NCBI GenBank assembly: GCA_003242425.1
Contig: QGUL01000160.1
Coordinates: forward strand, 1 to 5,178
Length of the DNA: 5,178 nt
Source: Pseudomonadota bacterium
Lineage (GTDB): Bacteria; Pseudomonadota; Gammaproteobacteria; Burkholderiales; SG8-39
Direction of reading: 5' to 3'
Shown: in pieces, positions 1-5,178 of the stretch
Layout: every line of letters begins with the position of its first letter
How positions within the stretch are numbered: position 1 is the stretch's first letter
The notes under the pieces: model-generated
The model's database searches: none
What the model saw: only the letters and a program-made list of their open reading frames with translations
Told to the model about the DNA's origin: nothing
Made by a program: the position numbers and the translations under genes

Positions 1-1392
1 GTGGCCCTGCTGTACCTCGTCGCGTCGGTGCTGTTCATCCTGACGCTCAAGGGCCTGTCTCACCCCACCACGTCCCGCCGCGGCAACCTGTTCGGCATGA
101 TCGGCATGGCGATCGCCGTGCTGACCACGTTCTCGATGACGCAGAACCTGGTACCGATCATCGTCGCGCTGGTCATCGGCGGCGCCATCGGCGCGGTCAT
201 CGCCAAGAAGGTCGAAATGACCCAGATGCCCGAGCTGGTCGCCGCCATGCACTCGCTGGTCGGTCTGGCCGCGGTGTTCATCGCCATCTCGGTGATCAAC
301 AACCCGACGGCGTTCAACCTGCCGGCCGAGATTCCCGCGGGCAACAAGCTGGAGTTGTTCATCGGCACCTTCGTGGGCGCGATCACCTTCTCCGGCTCGA
401 TCATCGCCTTCGGCAAGCTGGCCGGCCTGGGCAAGAAGTTCCGCCTGTTCTCCAGCGCGCCGATCGTGTTCCCGGGCCAGCACTGGGTGAACCTGCTGCT
501 CGCCATCGCCATGATCGGCTTCGGCATCGCGTTCTTCGTGTCCTCGCCGGATAGCCACTGGACGCCCTACATCATCATGACCGCCATCGCCTTCGTGCTG
601 GGCGTGCTGATCATCATCCCGATCGGCGGCGCCGACATGCCGGTGGTGATCTCGATGCTGAACAGCTACTCCGGCTGGGCGGCCGCGGGTATCGGCTTCT
701 CGCTCAACAACTCGCTGCTGATCATCGCCGGTTCGCTGGTCGGCTCCTCGGGCGCGATCCTGTCCTACATCATGTGCAAGGCCATGAACCGCTCGTTCAT
801 CAGCGTCATTCTCGGCGGCTTCGGCGCCGAGGGCGGCGCCGCGGCGGACGGCGGCGAGCAGAAGACGGTGCGTTCCGGTTCGGCCGAGGACGCGGCCTTC
901 CTCATGTCCAACGCCGACAGTGTCATCATCGTGCCCGGTTACGGCCTGGCGGTGGCGCGTGCCCAGCACGCCGTGAAGGAAATGGCCGAGAAGCTGCAGG
1001 CCAAGGGCGTGCAGGTGCGTTACGCCATCCACCCGGTCGCGGGCCGCATGCCCGGCCACATGAACGTGCTGCTCGCGGAATCGGAAGTGCCCTACGACCA
1101 GGTCTTCGAAATGGAAGACATCAACAGCGACTTCAGCGACACCGACGTGGTGTTCGTGCTCGGCGCGAACGACGTGGTGAACCCGCTGGCGCTGGAGAAG
1201 GGCAGCCCGATCTACGGCATGCCGATCCTCGAAGCGCACAAGGCGCGTACCGTGCTGGTGAACAAGCGCTCGATGGCGGCCGGTTATGCCGGTATCGACA
1301 ACCCGCTGTTCTACATGGACAAGACCATGATGGTCTTCGGCGACGCCAAGAAGGTCGTGGAAGACATCGTCAAGGCGCTCGACGACTACTGA
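1..1392 (+). CDS. pntB: NAD(P) transhydrogenase subunit beta (proton-translocating), probably 5'-partial
   Basis: Beta subunit of the inner-membrane transhydrogenase, which couples hydride transfer from NADH to NADP+ to inward proton flow and so supplies NADPH. Seen: a hydrophobic domain II over about residues 1-262 with several membrane helices. It includes KKVEMTQMPELV (69-80) followed by His84, equivalent to the proton-path His91 of E. coli PntB, and NSYSGW starting at Asn221, equivalent to E. coli Asn222. Domain III (about 295-463) has the NADP(H)-binding loop GYGLAVA (313-319), HPVAGRMPGHMN (344-355), GANDVVNP (388-395) and KRSMAAGYAG (422-431), whose Lys-Arg pair contacts the NADP 2'-phosphate in the family. 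The C-terminus is complete and ends in tandem stops TGA-TAG (1390-1395). The first codon in the window is GTG, but alignment from memory with E. coli PntB (462 aa) puts it at an internal Val about five residues in, so the true start probably lies just upstream. pntA (or pntAA/pntAB) is expected further upstream. Identification is very secure; only the start is uncertain. Confidence 0.97.
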   Translation: MALLYLVASVLFILTLKGLSHPTTSRRGNLFGMIGMAIAVLTTFSMTQNLVPIIVALVIGGAIGAVIAKKVEMTQMPELVAAMHSLVGLAAVFIAISVINNPTAFNLPAEIPAGNKLELFIGTFVGAITFSGSIIAFGKLAGLGKKFRLFSSAPIVFPGQHWVNLLLAIAMIGFGIAFFVSSPDSHWTPYIIMTAIAFVLGVLIIIPIGGADMPVVISMLNSYSGWAAAGIGFSLNNSLLIIAGSLVGSSGAILSYIMCKAMNRSFISVILGGFGAEGGAAADGGEQKTVRSGSAEDAAFLMSNADSVIIVPGYGLAVARAQHAVKEMAEKLQAKGVQVRYAIHPVAGRMPGHMNVLLAESEVPYDQVFEMEDINSDFSDTDVVFVLGANDVVNPLALEKGSPIYGMPILEAHKARTVLVNKRSMAAGYAGIDNPLFYMDKTMMVFGDAKKVVEDIVKALDDY

Positions 1393-1415
1393 TAGACGGC
1401 CGATCGCACTTGCGC

Positions 1416-1445
1416 AAAAAGGGAGCCTCCGGGCTCCCTTTTTTT
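1416..1445 (+). terminator. Rho-independent terminator of pntB
   Basis: A perfect 7-bp GC-rich stem, GGGAGCC (1421-1427) with GGCTCCC (1432-1438), has a 4-nt loop (TCCG). It is followed by a 7-nt T run (1439-1445) and preceded by five A residues (1416-1420) that can extend the stem. It begins 23 nt after the pntB stop and closes the transcription unit. The A5 flank means it could act weakly on the opposite strand too. The remaining 180 nt to the next start (1446-1626) is GC-rich; I see no gene or convincing promoter there. Confidence 0.93.
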
Positions 1446-1626
1446 GTGTCCGGATCGGGCCGCGGCGCCTGAACGGCGTGCGGTACCCGGGCGGCGTCCG
1501 CGTTTCGGGTCGCGGGCTGTGCGGGCCGGACGCCGGTCCGTGCGGAAATGGCTTTTGTCCTGGCCGCGCCCGGTGCAAACTGCTGCGCGGTGCGGACGGG
1601 TATGCGCCGCTTTCGGGGCTGTCGCC

Positions 1627-2934
1627 ATGGAAATACTCATACTGCTATTCCTCATCCTGTTGAACGGCGCCTTCGCCATGTCGGAGATGGCGGTGGTGTC
1701 CTCGCGCAAAGTGCGCCTGCAGCAGTGGGCCGAGGACGGGCGCAAAGGGGCGCAGACGGCGCTGGCCCTGGCCAAAGAGCCTTCGAACTTTCTCTCCACC
1801 ATCCAGGTCGGCATCACCGTCATCGGCGTCACCATGGGGGCGTTCGGCGAGGCGGCGCTCTCGCGCGACGTGGCCGCATGGCTCGCGCGCTGGCCGCTGT
1901 TCGCCGAGGCCGCGCAGCCCCTCGGCACGGCGATCGTGGTCATTTGCATCACGCTCGCCTCGCTCATCATCGGCGAGCTCGTGCCCAAGCGCCTCGCGCT
2001 GCTCAACCCCGAAGCCATTGCCAGCGCCGTCGCCCGGCCGATGCGCATGCTCTCGGCGCTCGCCTATCCCGTGGTGCGCATATTGAGCCTCGCGACCGAG
2101 GGCACGCTGAAACTGCTGCGGCTGCGCGAGAGCACCGAGCCGCCGGTCACCGAGGACGAGATCCAGGCGATGATGGAGCAGGGCGCGGAGGCCGGCGTGT
2201 TCGAGGAACATGAACAGGCGCTGGTGAAGCGCGTGTTCCGCATCGACGAAATGCGCGTCACCGGCGTGATGACCCCGCGCAGCGACATCGTCTACGTCGA
2301 CCTCGACGAGGACCTGCAGACCAACATGCAGCGCATCGCGCAGAGCAATCACTCGCGCTTTCCGGTGGTGCGCGGCGGGCCGGAGAATGTGATCGGTTTC
2401 GTGCCGGTCAAGGGACTGATCGAGGACGCGGTCGCGGGCCGGCCCTTCGACATCGCCTCCAAGCTCGTCAAGCCGCTGTTCGTGCCGCAGACGCTCACGG
2501 TCATGGAGACGGTGGAGGCGTTCAAGAAGCACCGTCAGACCATGGCGATCGTGGTCAACGAATACGGCGAAGTGCAGGGTCTGGTGACGCTCAACGACGT
2601 CATGGAAGCGCTGGTCGGCGACATCGCCACGCTCGACGAGGACGCCGAACGCGACATCGTCGAGCGCAGCGCCGGCTCGTGGCTCGTCGAAGGCGGAGTG
2701 TCGATCGAGCGCTTCAAGGACGTGCTCGATATCGAAGAGGAGCTGCCGGAGGAGGATACGGGCGAGTACCACACCATCGGCGGCTTCGTGATGATGCAGC
2801 TCGGGCGCGTGCCGCTCGCGGGCGACAAGTTCCGCTGGGGGCAGTACGAGTTCGAAGTGGTGGACATGGACCGCAACCGTGTCGACAAGCTCATCGTCAA
2901 CCGCCTGCCGCCGCAGGAGACGCCTACGCCCTGA
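1627..2934 (+). CDS. CNNM/HlyC-CorC family membrane protein (DUF21, CBS pair, CorC_HlyC domain)
   Basis: A 435-aa inner-membrane protein of the family often annotated 'hemolysin family protein', which includes E. coli YtfL/PaeA, S. aureus MpfA and relatives of eukaryotic CNNM. Characterised members export Mg2+ or other divalent cations, or polyamines; the substrate here cannot be read from sequence. Domains seen: DUF21 with hydrophobic segments near 1-17, 54-75, 98-118 and 138-158, the small-residue/Ser-Glu stretch NGAFAMSE (13-20) and the signature GELVPKR (116-122). A linker has PPVTEDEIQAMMEQG (172-186). Two CBS domains span about 214-270 (opening VMTPR, 214-218) and 283-337 (NEYGEVQGLVTLNDVMEALVG, 311-331, shown here in part as EYGEVQGLVTLNDVM). 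A C-terminal CorC_HlyC domain spans about 350-427 (YHTIGGFV, 381-388). CBS pairs in this family bind adenine nucleotides. ATG 1627 is chosen because it opens directly on the first membrane helix. The frame stays open to 1444 upstream, but that extension is Arg-rich and overlaps the pntB terminator. The ribosome site is weak (GGGG near 1615-1618). Length is typical. Confidence 0.92.
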   Translation: MEILILLFLILLNGAFAMSEMAVVSSRKVRLQQWAEDGRKGAQTALALAKEPSNFLSTIQVGITVIGVTMGAFGEAALSRDVAAWLARWPLFAEAAQPLGTAIVVICITLASLIIGELVPKRLALLNPEAIASAVARPMRMLSALAYPVVRILSLATEGTLKLLRLRESTEPPVTEDEIQAMMEQGAEAGVFEEHEQALVKRVFRIDEMRVTGVMTPRSDIVYVDLDEDLQTNMQRIAQSNHSRFPVVRGGPENVIGFVPVKGLIEDAVAGRPFDIASKLVKPLFVPQTLTVMETVEAFKKHRQTMAIVVNEYGEVQGLVTLNDVMEALVGDIATLDEDAERDIVERSAGSWLVEGGVSIERFKDVLDIEEELPEEDTGEYHTIGGFVMMQLGRVPLAGDKFRWGQYEFEVVDMDRNRVDKLIVNRLPPQETPTP

Positions 2935-2948
2935 CCGCTTGCCCCGCA

Positions 2949-2978
2949 TTGATCGCACCGCCCGGAAGCGCATACACT
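2949..2978 (+). promoter_or_regulatory. Candidate sigma70-type promoter for the LUD-domain gene
   Basis: TTGATC (2949-2954, 4 of 6 matches to the -35 consensus) lies 18 bp before TACACT (2973-2978, 4 of 6 to the -10 consensus). Transcription would begin around 2985, leaving a leader of roughly 20 nt with an AGG (2998-3000) six bases before the proposed ATC start. Consensus matches are modest, so this is inference from position and spacing. Confidence 0.33.
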
Positions 2979-2992
2979 CGGGCCGGTTTTTT
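2957..2992 (+). terminator. Candidate intrinsic terminator after the CNNM-family gene
   Basis: ACCG+CCCG (2957-2964) can pair with CGGG (2979-2982) and CGGT (2984-2987), with one bulged C (2983) and a 14-nt loop. The stem is directly followed by a T tract (2987-2992). Its distance of 23 nt from the CNNM stop is typical. The bulge and long loop make it weaker than the pntB terminator. It overlaps a candidate promoter for the next gene. Confidence 0.4.
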
Positions 2993-3006
2993 GAGACAGG
3001 CAGACG

Positions 3007-3666
3007 ATCATCGCTAAGAGTGCAGAAGCCCGCGCGGCCATCCTGGCGCGCCTGCGCGCCGCCAAGGCCGCCCATACATCCTCCGACGCAGGCGAAACGG
3101 AGGCGTATCTGCGCGCCCATGCACGCGGACCGCTGCCCGCGGTGGAAGGCGACCTGGTCGAGCGCTTCCGCAACCAGGCCGAGGCCATGCAGGCGAGCAC
3201 CGACCGGGTCGCGTCGGAGGCCGAGGTGCCCGCCGCCGTTGCCGCCTATCTGGCACGCAACGGACTGCCGGCCCGCGGCTGCGTCGCGCCTCAGCTCGCG
3301 GCGCTCGACTGGGCCGGCGCGGGACTCGCGTTGCGCAGCGGCGCCGCATCCCCCGGCGACCCGGTGGGCGTGACCGGCGCCTACGCTGCGATCGCCGAGA
3401 CCGGCACGCTGGTCCTGCTCTCCGGCCCGGACACGCCGGCCAGCGCGAGCCTGCTGCCCGAGACCCACGTCGCCGTCGTGCGCGCCGACCGCATCGTGGC
3501 GCACATGGAGGATGCCTGGGCGTTGCTGCGCAGCGAACGCGGGGAACTGCCGCGGGCCGTCAACCTCGTCTCCGGTCCTTCGCGTACCGCCGACATCGAT
3601 CAGCAGATCGTGTTCGGCGCGCACGGCCCCTATCGCGTCCACATCATCGTTGTCGGCGACACATAA
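3007..3666 (+). CDS. LutC/YkgG-type LUD-domain protein with a non-canonical (ATC) start
   Basis: A cytoplasmic LUD-domain protein resembling LutC (YkgG family), which with the iron-sulfur proteins LutA and LutB supports L-lactate oxidation in Bacillus subtilis. Counting from ATC 3007 it has 219 aa, normal for LutC. Seen: an N-terminal amphipathic segment AEARAAILARLRAA (6-19), the usual LutC opening; GVTGAYAAIAETGTLVL (121-137); LLPETHVAVV (149-158); and the C-terminal signature SGPSRTADI (189-197) followed by GAHGP (204-208). The start is odd. An in-frame TGA sits at 2992-2994, and from there to GTG 3142 there is no ATG, GTG or TTG in frame. GTG 3142 would delete the first 45 residues, including the conserved opening. 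ATC 3007 (or the adjacent ATC 3010) has AGG six (or nine) bases upstream; CTG 3043 and 3052 are less attractive. A sequencing error at the start codon is a real alternative. No lutA or lutB is adjacent, so a role in lactate use is inferred from family only. Confidence 0.85.
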   Translation: MIAKSAEARAAILARLRAAKAAHTSSDAGETEAYLRAHARGPLPAVEGDLVERFRNQAEAMQASTDRVASEAEVPAAVAAYLARNGLPARGCVAPQLAALDWAGAGLALRSGAASPGDPVGVTGAYAAIAETGTLVLLSGPDTPASASLLPETHVAVVRADRIVAHMEDAWALLRSERGELPRAVNLVSGPSRTADIDQQIVFGAHGPYRVHIIVVGDT

Positions 3667-3917
3667 GCGCAAAACAGTGCGGAAAATCGGCACCAACTTC
3701 GTAGCTGTCTTTGCGTCTCGTACCCTTAAGCTGCACGCTGCGGCGCGGGCGGTTGCAAAGCGGGCCCGCTGTCCTGGTCAACGGCCGGCCGGTCGCGCTA
3801 ATCTATGCCGTCGCCCTCGCAGCGCGAGACGCCGTACCTGCGGCCGGTGGGGCGATGCAGTGTTCGAGGTGGTCAACGTGACGAGATCGCATTCTCGTTG
3901 CTCAAGGCGGGAAGAGC

Positions 3918-3938
3918 CGTCGGGCACGATGCCCGACG
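3918..3938 (+). repeat. Perfect 9-bp inverted repeat just upstream of the cyclase start
   Basis: CGTCGGGCA (3918-3926) and TGCCCGACG (3930-3938) are exact reverse complements around a CGA triloop. The hairpin ends 13 nt before ATG 3952, in a stretch with no recognisable Shine-Dalgarno. GCCGTC (3916-3921) can alternatively pair with GACGGC (3941-3946). A second, smaller inverted repeat, ACGAGA/TCTCGT (3881-3886 and 3893-3898), lies just upstream. It could be an RNA hairpin affecting translation or a protein-binding palindrome; function is unproven. The rest of the 285-nt gap (3667-3951) shows no gene, no terminator for the LUD gene and no convincing promoter. Confidence 0.55.
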
Positions 3939-3951
3939 CCGACGGCAATCC

Positions 3952-4830
3952 ATGAATCAAACGCTGACGGCCGCGGTGCTGTTCGCTGACGTGGAAGGGA
4001 GCACCGCGCTCTACGAGCGATTGGGCGATGCCGCCGCGTTGTCGCGTATCGGCCCGTGCATGGCGCGCATGAAGGCGATCGTCGTGGGCGGGCAGGGGCG
4101 CGTGATCAAGAGCATCGGCGACGGCATCATGTGCCTGTTCCCCAACCCCGCCGACGCCCTGCGCGCGGCGGTGGACATGCAGATCGCACAGGCCGACCGC
4201 GACGACGGTCTGGCACTGCGCATCGGCTTCCATGCCGGCGAAGTCATCCTGCGCGACGGCGACGTCTACGGCGACACCGTGAACGTCGCATCGCGCATCG
4301 AGGAGATGGCCAAGGGCGAACAGATCCTCACCACCGGCCCGACCGTGGCCATGCTGCCCGAATATCTCAAGCACGGCGTGCGCCGCGTGGGACAGATCGA
4401 CGTGCGCGGCAAGGAACTGCCCGTCGATTCCTACGAGGTCATCTGGCGCTGGAGCGAGGATCTGACCGTGATGGAGAATCCGGTCACCCAGCAGCCGCTG
4501 CCGAACGCCAGGCTGTGGCTGCGCTACCGCGGCCGCGAACACCATCTGAGCTGCGCGGACCGCGAGTTCACCATCGGCCGCGAGCCGGGCTGCGATCTGG
4601 TCACGCCGCAGCCGCGCGCTTCGCGCCTGCACGGCCGCATCGAATATCGCGGCGGCGTGTTCGTGCTGCTCGATCTTTCCGCCAACGGCACCTTCGTGCA
4701 TTTCGACGGCGACCGGGAATTCCTGCTGCGCCGCTCCTTCGTGCCCCTGCGGGGCAGCGGCCGCATCGGACTGGGCTTGAGCACCACCGGCGCGGGTGCC
4801 GAAGAGGCGGTCGAATTCCGCTGCGAATAG
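3952..4830 (+). CDS. Class III adenylate cyclase with C-terminal FHA domain
   Basis: A 292-aa soluble protein predicted to make cyclic AMP from ATP. The catalytic domain (about 1-165) shows the full class III set: metal-binding Asp13 (in LFADVEGST) and Asp57 (KSIGDG), adenine-selecting Lys54 and Asp104, and transition-state Asn111 and Arg115 (GDTVNVASRI, 107-116). The Lys/Asp pair favours ATP over GTP. A short linker leads to an FHA domain (about 187-275) with its conserved elements: TIGR (207-210), RASRLHGRI (222-230, with Ser224 and His227) and SANGTF (243-248). FHA domains bind phosphothreonine peptides, so partner binding or phosphorylation-dependent control is likely by family knowledge. 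No membrane segment, receiver, PAS or HAMP domain is seen. ATG 3952 is chosen because the catalytic domain begins five residues later. The frame is open back to ATG 3805, but those 49 extra residues are Arg-rich and match no domain. There is no clear ribosome-binding site, and a hairpin lies immediately upstream. The gene appears monocistronic. Confidence 0.92.
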   Translation: MNQTLTAAVLFADVEGSTALYERLGDAAALSRIGPCMARMKAIVVGGQGRVIKSIGDGIMCLFPNPADALRAAVDMQIAQADRDDGLALRIGFHAGEVILRDGDVYGDTVNVASRIEEMAKGEQILTTGPTVAMLPEYLKHGVRRVGQIDVRGKELPVDSYEVIWRWSEDLTVMENPVTQQPLPNARLWLRYRGREHHLSCADREFTIGREPGCDLVTPQPRASRLHGRIEYRGGVFVLLDLSANGTFVHFDGDREFLLRRSFVPLRGSGRIGLGLSTTGAGAEEAVEFRCE

Positions 4831-4851
4831 CGCGGCCCGCAACCTGCTTCC

Positions 4852-4898
4852 GCGCCGAAAGCTTTTTCGCCATCGATACTTAGTCGACTCTTCGGCGC
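4852..4898 (+). repeat. Inverted repeat after the cyclase gene, possible weak terminator
   Basis: GCGCCGAA (4852-4859) and TTCGGCGC (4891-4898) are exact reverse complements separated by 31 nt. A smaller CGAAA/TTTCG pair (4856-4860 and 4865-4869) overlaps the left arm. It begins 22 nt after the cyclase stop in a locally AT-richer stretch. There is only a poor T tract downstream (4910-4913), so termination is a guess. The exact pairing is visible; the role is not. Confidence 0.3.
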
Positions 4899-4937
4899 AC
4901 AGGAAAATCTTTTCGCGCCTCGCGCGCCGGTGTCGGT

Positions 4938-4943
4938 TATGAT
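4938..4943 (+). promoter_or_regulatory. Candidate -10 element for the gene at the right edge
   Basis: TATGAT (4938-4943) matches the sigma70 -10 consensus at 5 of 6 positions in otherwise GC-rich DNA and lies 113 nt before ATG 5057. No good -35 hexamer is found at 16-18 bp, so the site may be weak, activator-dependent or chance. If used, the leader would be about 105 nt and would carry the hairpin at 4994-5014. Confidence 0.33.
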
Positions 4944-4993
4944 CCGGCCCTGCCCGTCGCTTCTCCGCGCGCCTCAACTTGCGCACCGCGGCG

Positions 4994-5022
4994 GGATCGG
5001 CGCGACGCCGATCCGTACGGAT
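4994..5022 (+). repeat. Hairpin with overlapping 12-bp palindrome in the leader of the last gene
   Basis: GGATCGGCG (4994-5002) and CGCCGATCC (5006-5014) are exact reverse complements around a CGA triloop. The right arm runs into ATCCGTACGGAT (5011-5022), a perfect 12-bp palindrome. The two share ATCC (5011-5014), so the two pairings exclude each other. There is no T tract, so it is not an intrinsic terminator as it stands. It could be an operator or structured leader. Apart from this and the -10 candidate, 4831-5056 shows no gene. Confidence 0.5.
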
Positions 5023-5056
5023 TCGACCGCTCCACACGGTTCCAACAACGACGAGC

Positions 5057-5178
5057 ATGGCGGACACGTTCTTTCTTCCCGGCTGGCCCATTCCCGCCAA
5101 CCCGATGATCTGGGTGGGAGTGTTCCGGCGGGCGGGGATGCCCGGGGGGAGCGGGGCAAACGCCAATCTTGTCTTTCT
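5057..5178 (+). CDS. N-terminal fragment of a putative membrane protein, possibly a Kef-type cation/proton antiporter
   Basis: The frame from ATG 5057 stays open to the window edge (40 codons). The opening MADTFFLPGWPIPANPMIWV resembles, from memory, the N-termini of proteobacterial Kef/CPA2-type antiporters: a short FFLP-type leader before the first membrane helix. This is recognition by style, not a confirmed match. After residue 22 the expected hydrophobic helix is replaced by FRRAGMPGGSGANANLVF. In the family as I recall it, a run such as leucines-AGM-leucine-GGE would be expected, so the last 50-60 bases may contain base-call errors. The ribosome site is weak (ACGAG just before the ATG). 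The frame could also begin at TTG 4979, but that adds 26 Arg/Thr-rich residues that look non-coding. A chance open frame is the main alternative. Confidence 0.45.
   Translation, partial: MADTFFLPGWPIPANPMIWVGVFRRAGMPGGSGANANLVF

Noticed and set aside
774..1472. 232-codon + strand frame overlapping pntB
   Set aside because: It is out of frame with the secure pntB reading, Arg/Gly-rich and runs through the pntB terminator.
1489..1500. GGTACCCGGG string resembling the KpnI-SmaI part of a cloning polylinker
   Set aside because: Flanking bases do not continue as a polylinker, and such a string is expected by chance in GC-rich DNA.
1555..1581. Possible promoter (TTGTCC and CAAACT) before the CNNM gene
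   Set aside because: The -10 matches only 3 of 6 positions and the spacer is 15 bp, too weak to list.
1444..1626. N-terminal extension of the CNNM-family protein
   Set aside because: The extension is Arg-rich and non-hydrophobic, and begins in the terminator T tract; the first membrane helix starts at ATG 1627.
1645..3696. 683-codon open frame on the minus strand
   Set aside because: It lies opposite the CNNM and LUD genes and crosses their boundary. Its translation is rich in Arg, His, Asp and Ala with no domain, as expected for the reverse shadow of high-GC codons.
3759..3770. 12-bp palindrome AGCGGGCCCGCT
   Set aside because: It is a perfect palindrome but pure GC-type sequence far from any start and without a partner site; short GC palindromes are common here.
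3877..3891. CRP-like site (CGTGA and TCGCA half-sites) before the cyclase
   Set aside because: Each half-site differs from consensus at one position, and the spacing is 5 bp instead of 6, so it is not a credible CRP site.
3805..3951. 49-residue extension of the cyclase from ATG 3805
   Set aside because: It is Arg-rich without a domain match and contains the leader inverted repeats; the cyclase domain fits a start at 3952.
3778..5166. 462-codon open frame on the minus strand
   Set aside because: It is antisense to the cyclase-FHA gene, is low in complexity, has no recognisable domain and spans intergenic DNA on both sides. It is a GC-bias shadow.

Overview
The window is GC-rich DNA from a Gram-negative proteobacterium. 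GC-biased third codon positions, a pntB of the proteobacterial two-/three-gene transhydrogenase type and the style of the proteins fit a betaproteobacterium, perhaps Rhodocyclales (Thauera/Azoarcus-like). That placement is inference from general resemblance; no rRNA or other strong marker is present. All genes I accept lie on the + strand. The long minus-strand open frames are shadows of high-GC coding sequence.

Layout: (1) 1-1392, pntB, the beta subunit of the proton-translocating NAD(P) transhydrogenase, almost complete but probably lacking its first few codons. It ends in tandem stops and a strong intrinsic terminator (1416-1445). (2) 1627-2934, a CNNM/HlyC-CorC family membrane protein (DUF21, two CBS domains, CorC_HlyC domain), probably an ion or polyamine exporter. 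(3) 3007-3666, a LutC/YkgG-type LUD-domain protein whose full-length frame has no ATG, GTG or TTG start; an ATC start fits best. (4) 3952-4830, a soluble class III adenylate cyclase fused to a C-terminal FHA domain, with all catalytic residues present. (5) 5057 to the right edge, the probable first 40 codons of a membrane protein, possibly a Kef-type cation/proton antiporter. Its sequence looks degraded over the last 50-60 bases.

The genes do not form an obvious pathway. Each is separated by 72-285 nt containing its own candidate signals, so this looks like a run of single-gene housekeeping and signalling units rather than one operon. A loose theme is membrane ion/redox homeostasis (transhydrogenase, CNNM protein, putative antiporter) and signalling (cAMP plus phosphothreonine recognition), but the sequence shows no functional coupling.

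I found no mobile element, tRNA, rRNA, CRISPR array or clear novel system. The points most worth a second look are the missing canonical start of the LUD gene, the cyclase-FHA fusion with a hairpin and no Shine-Dalgarno directly before its start, and the hairpin/palindrome cluster before the gene at the right edge.
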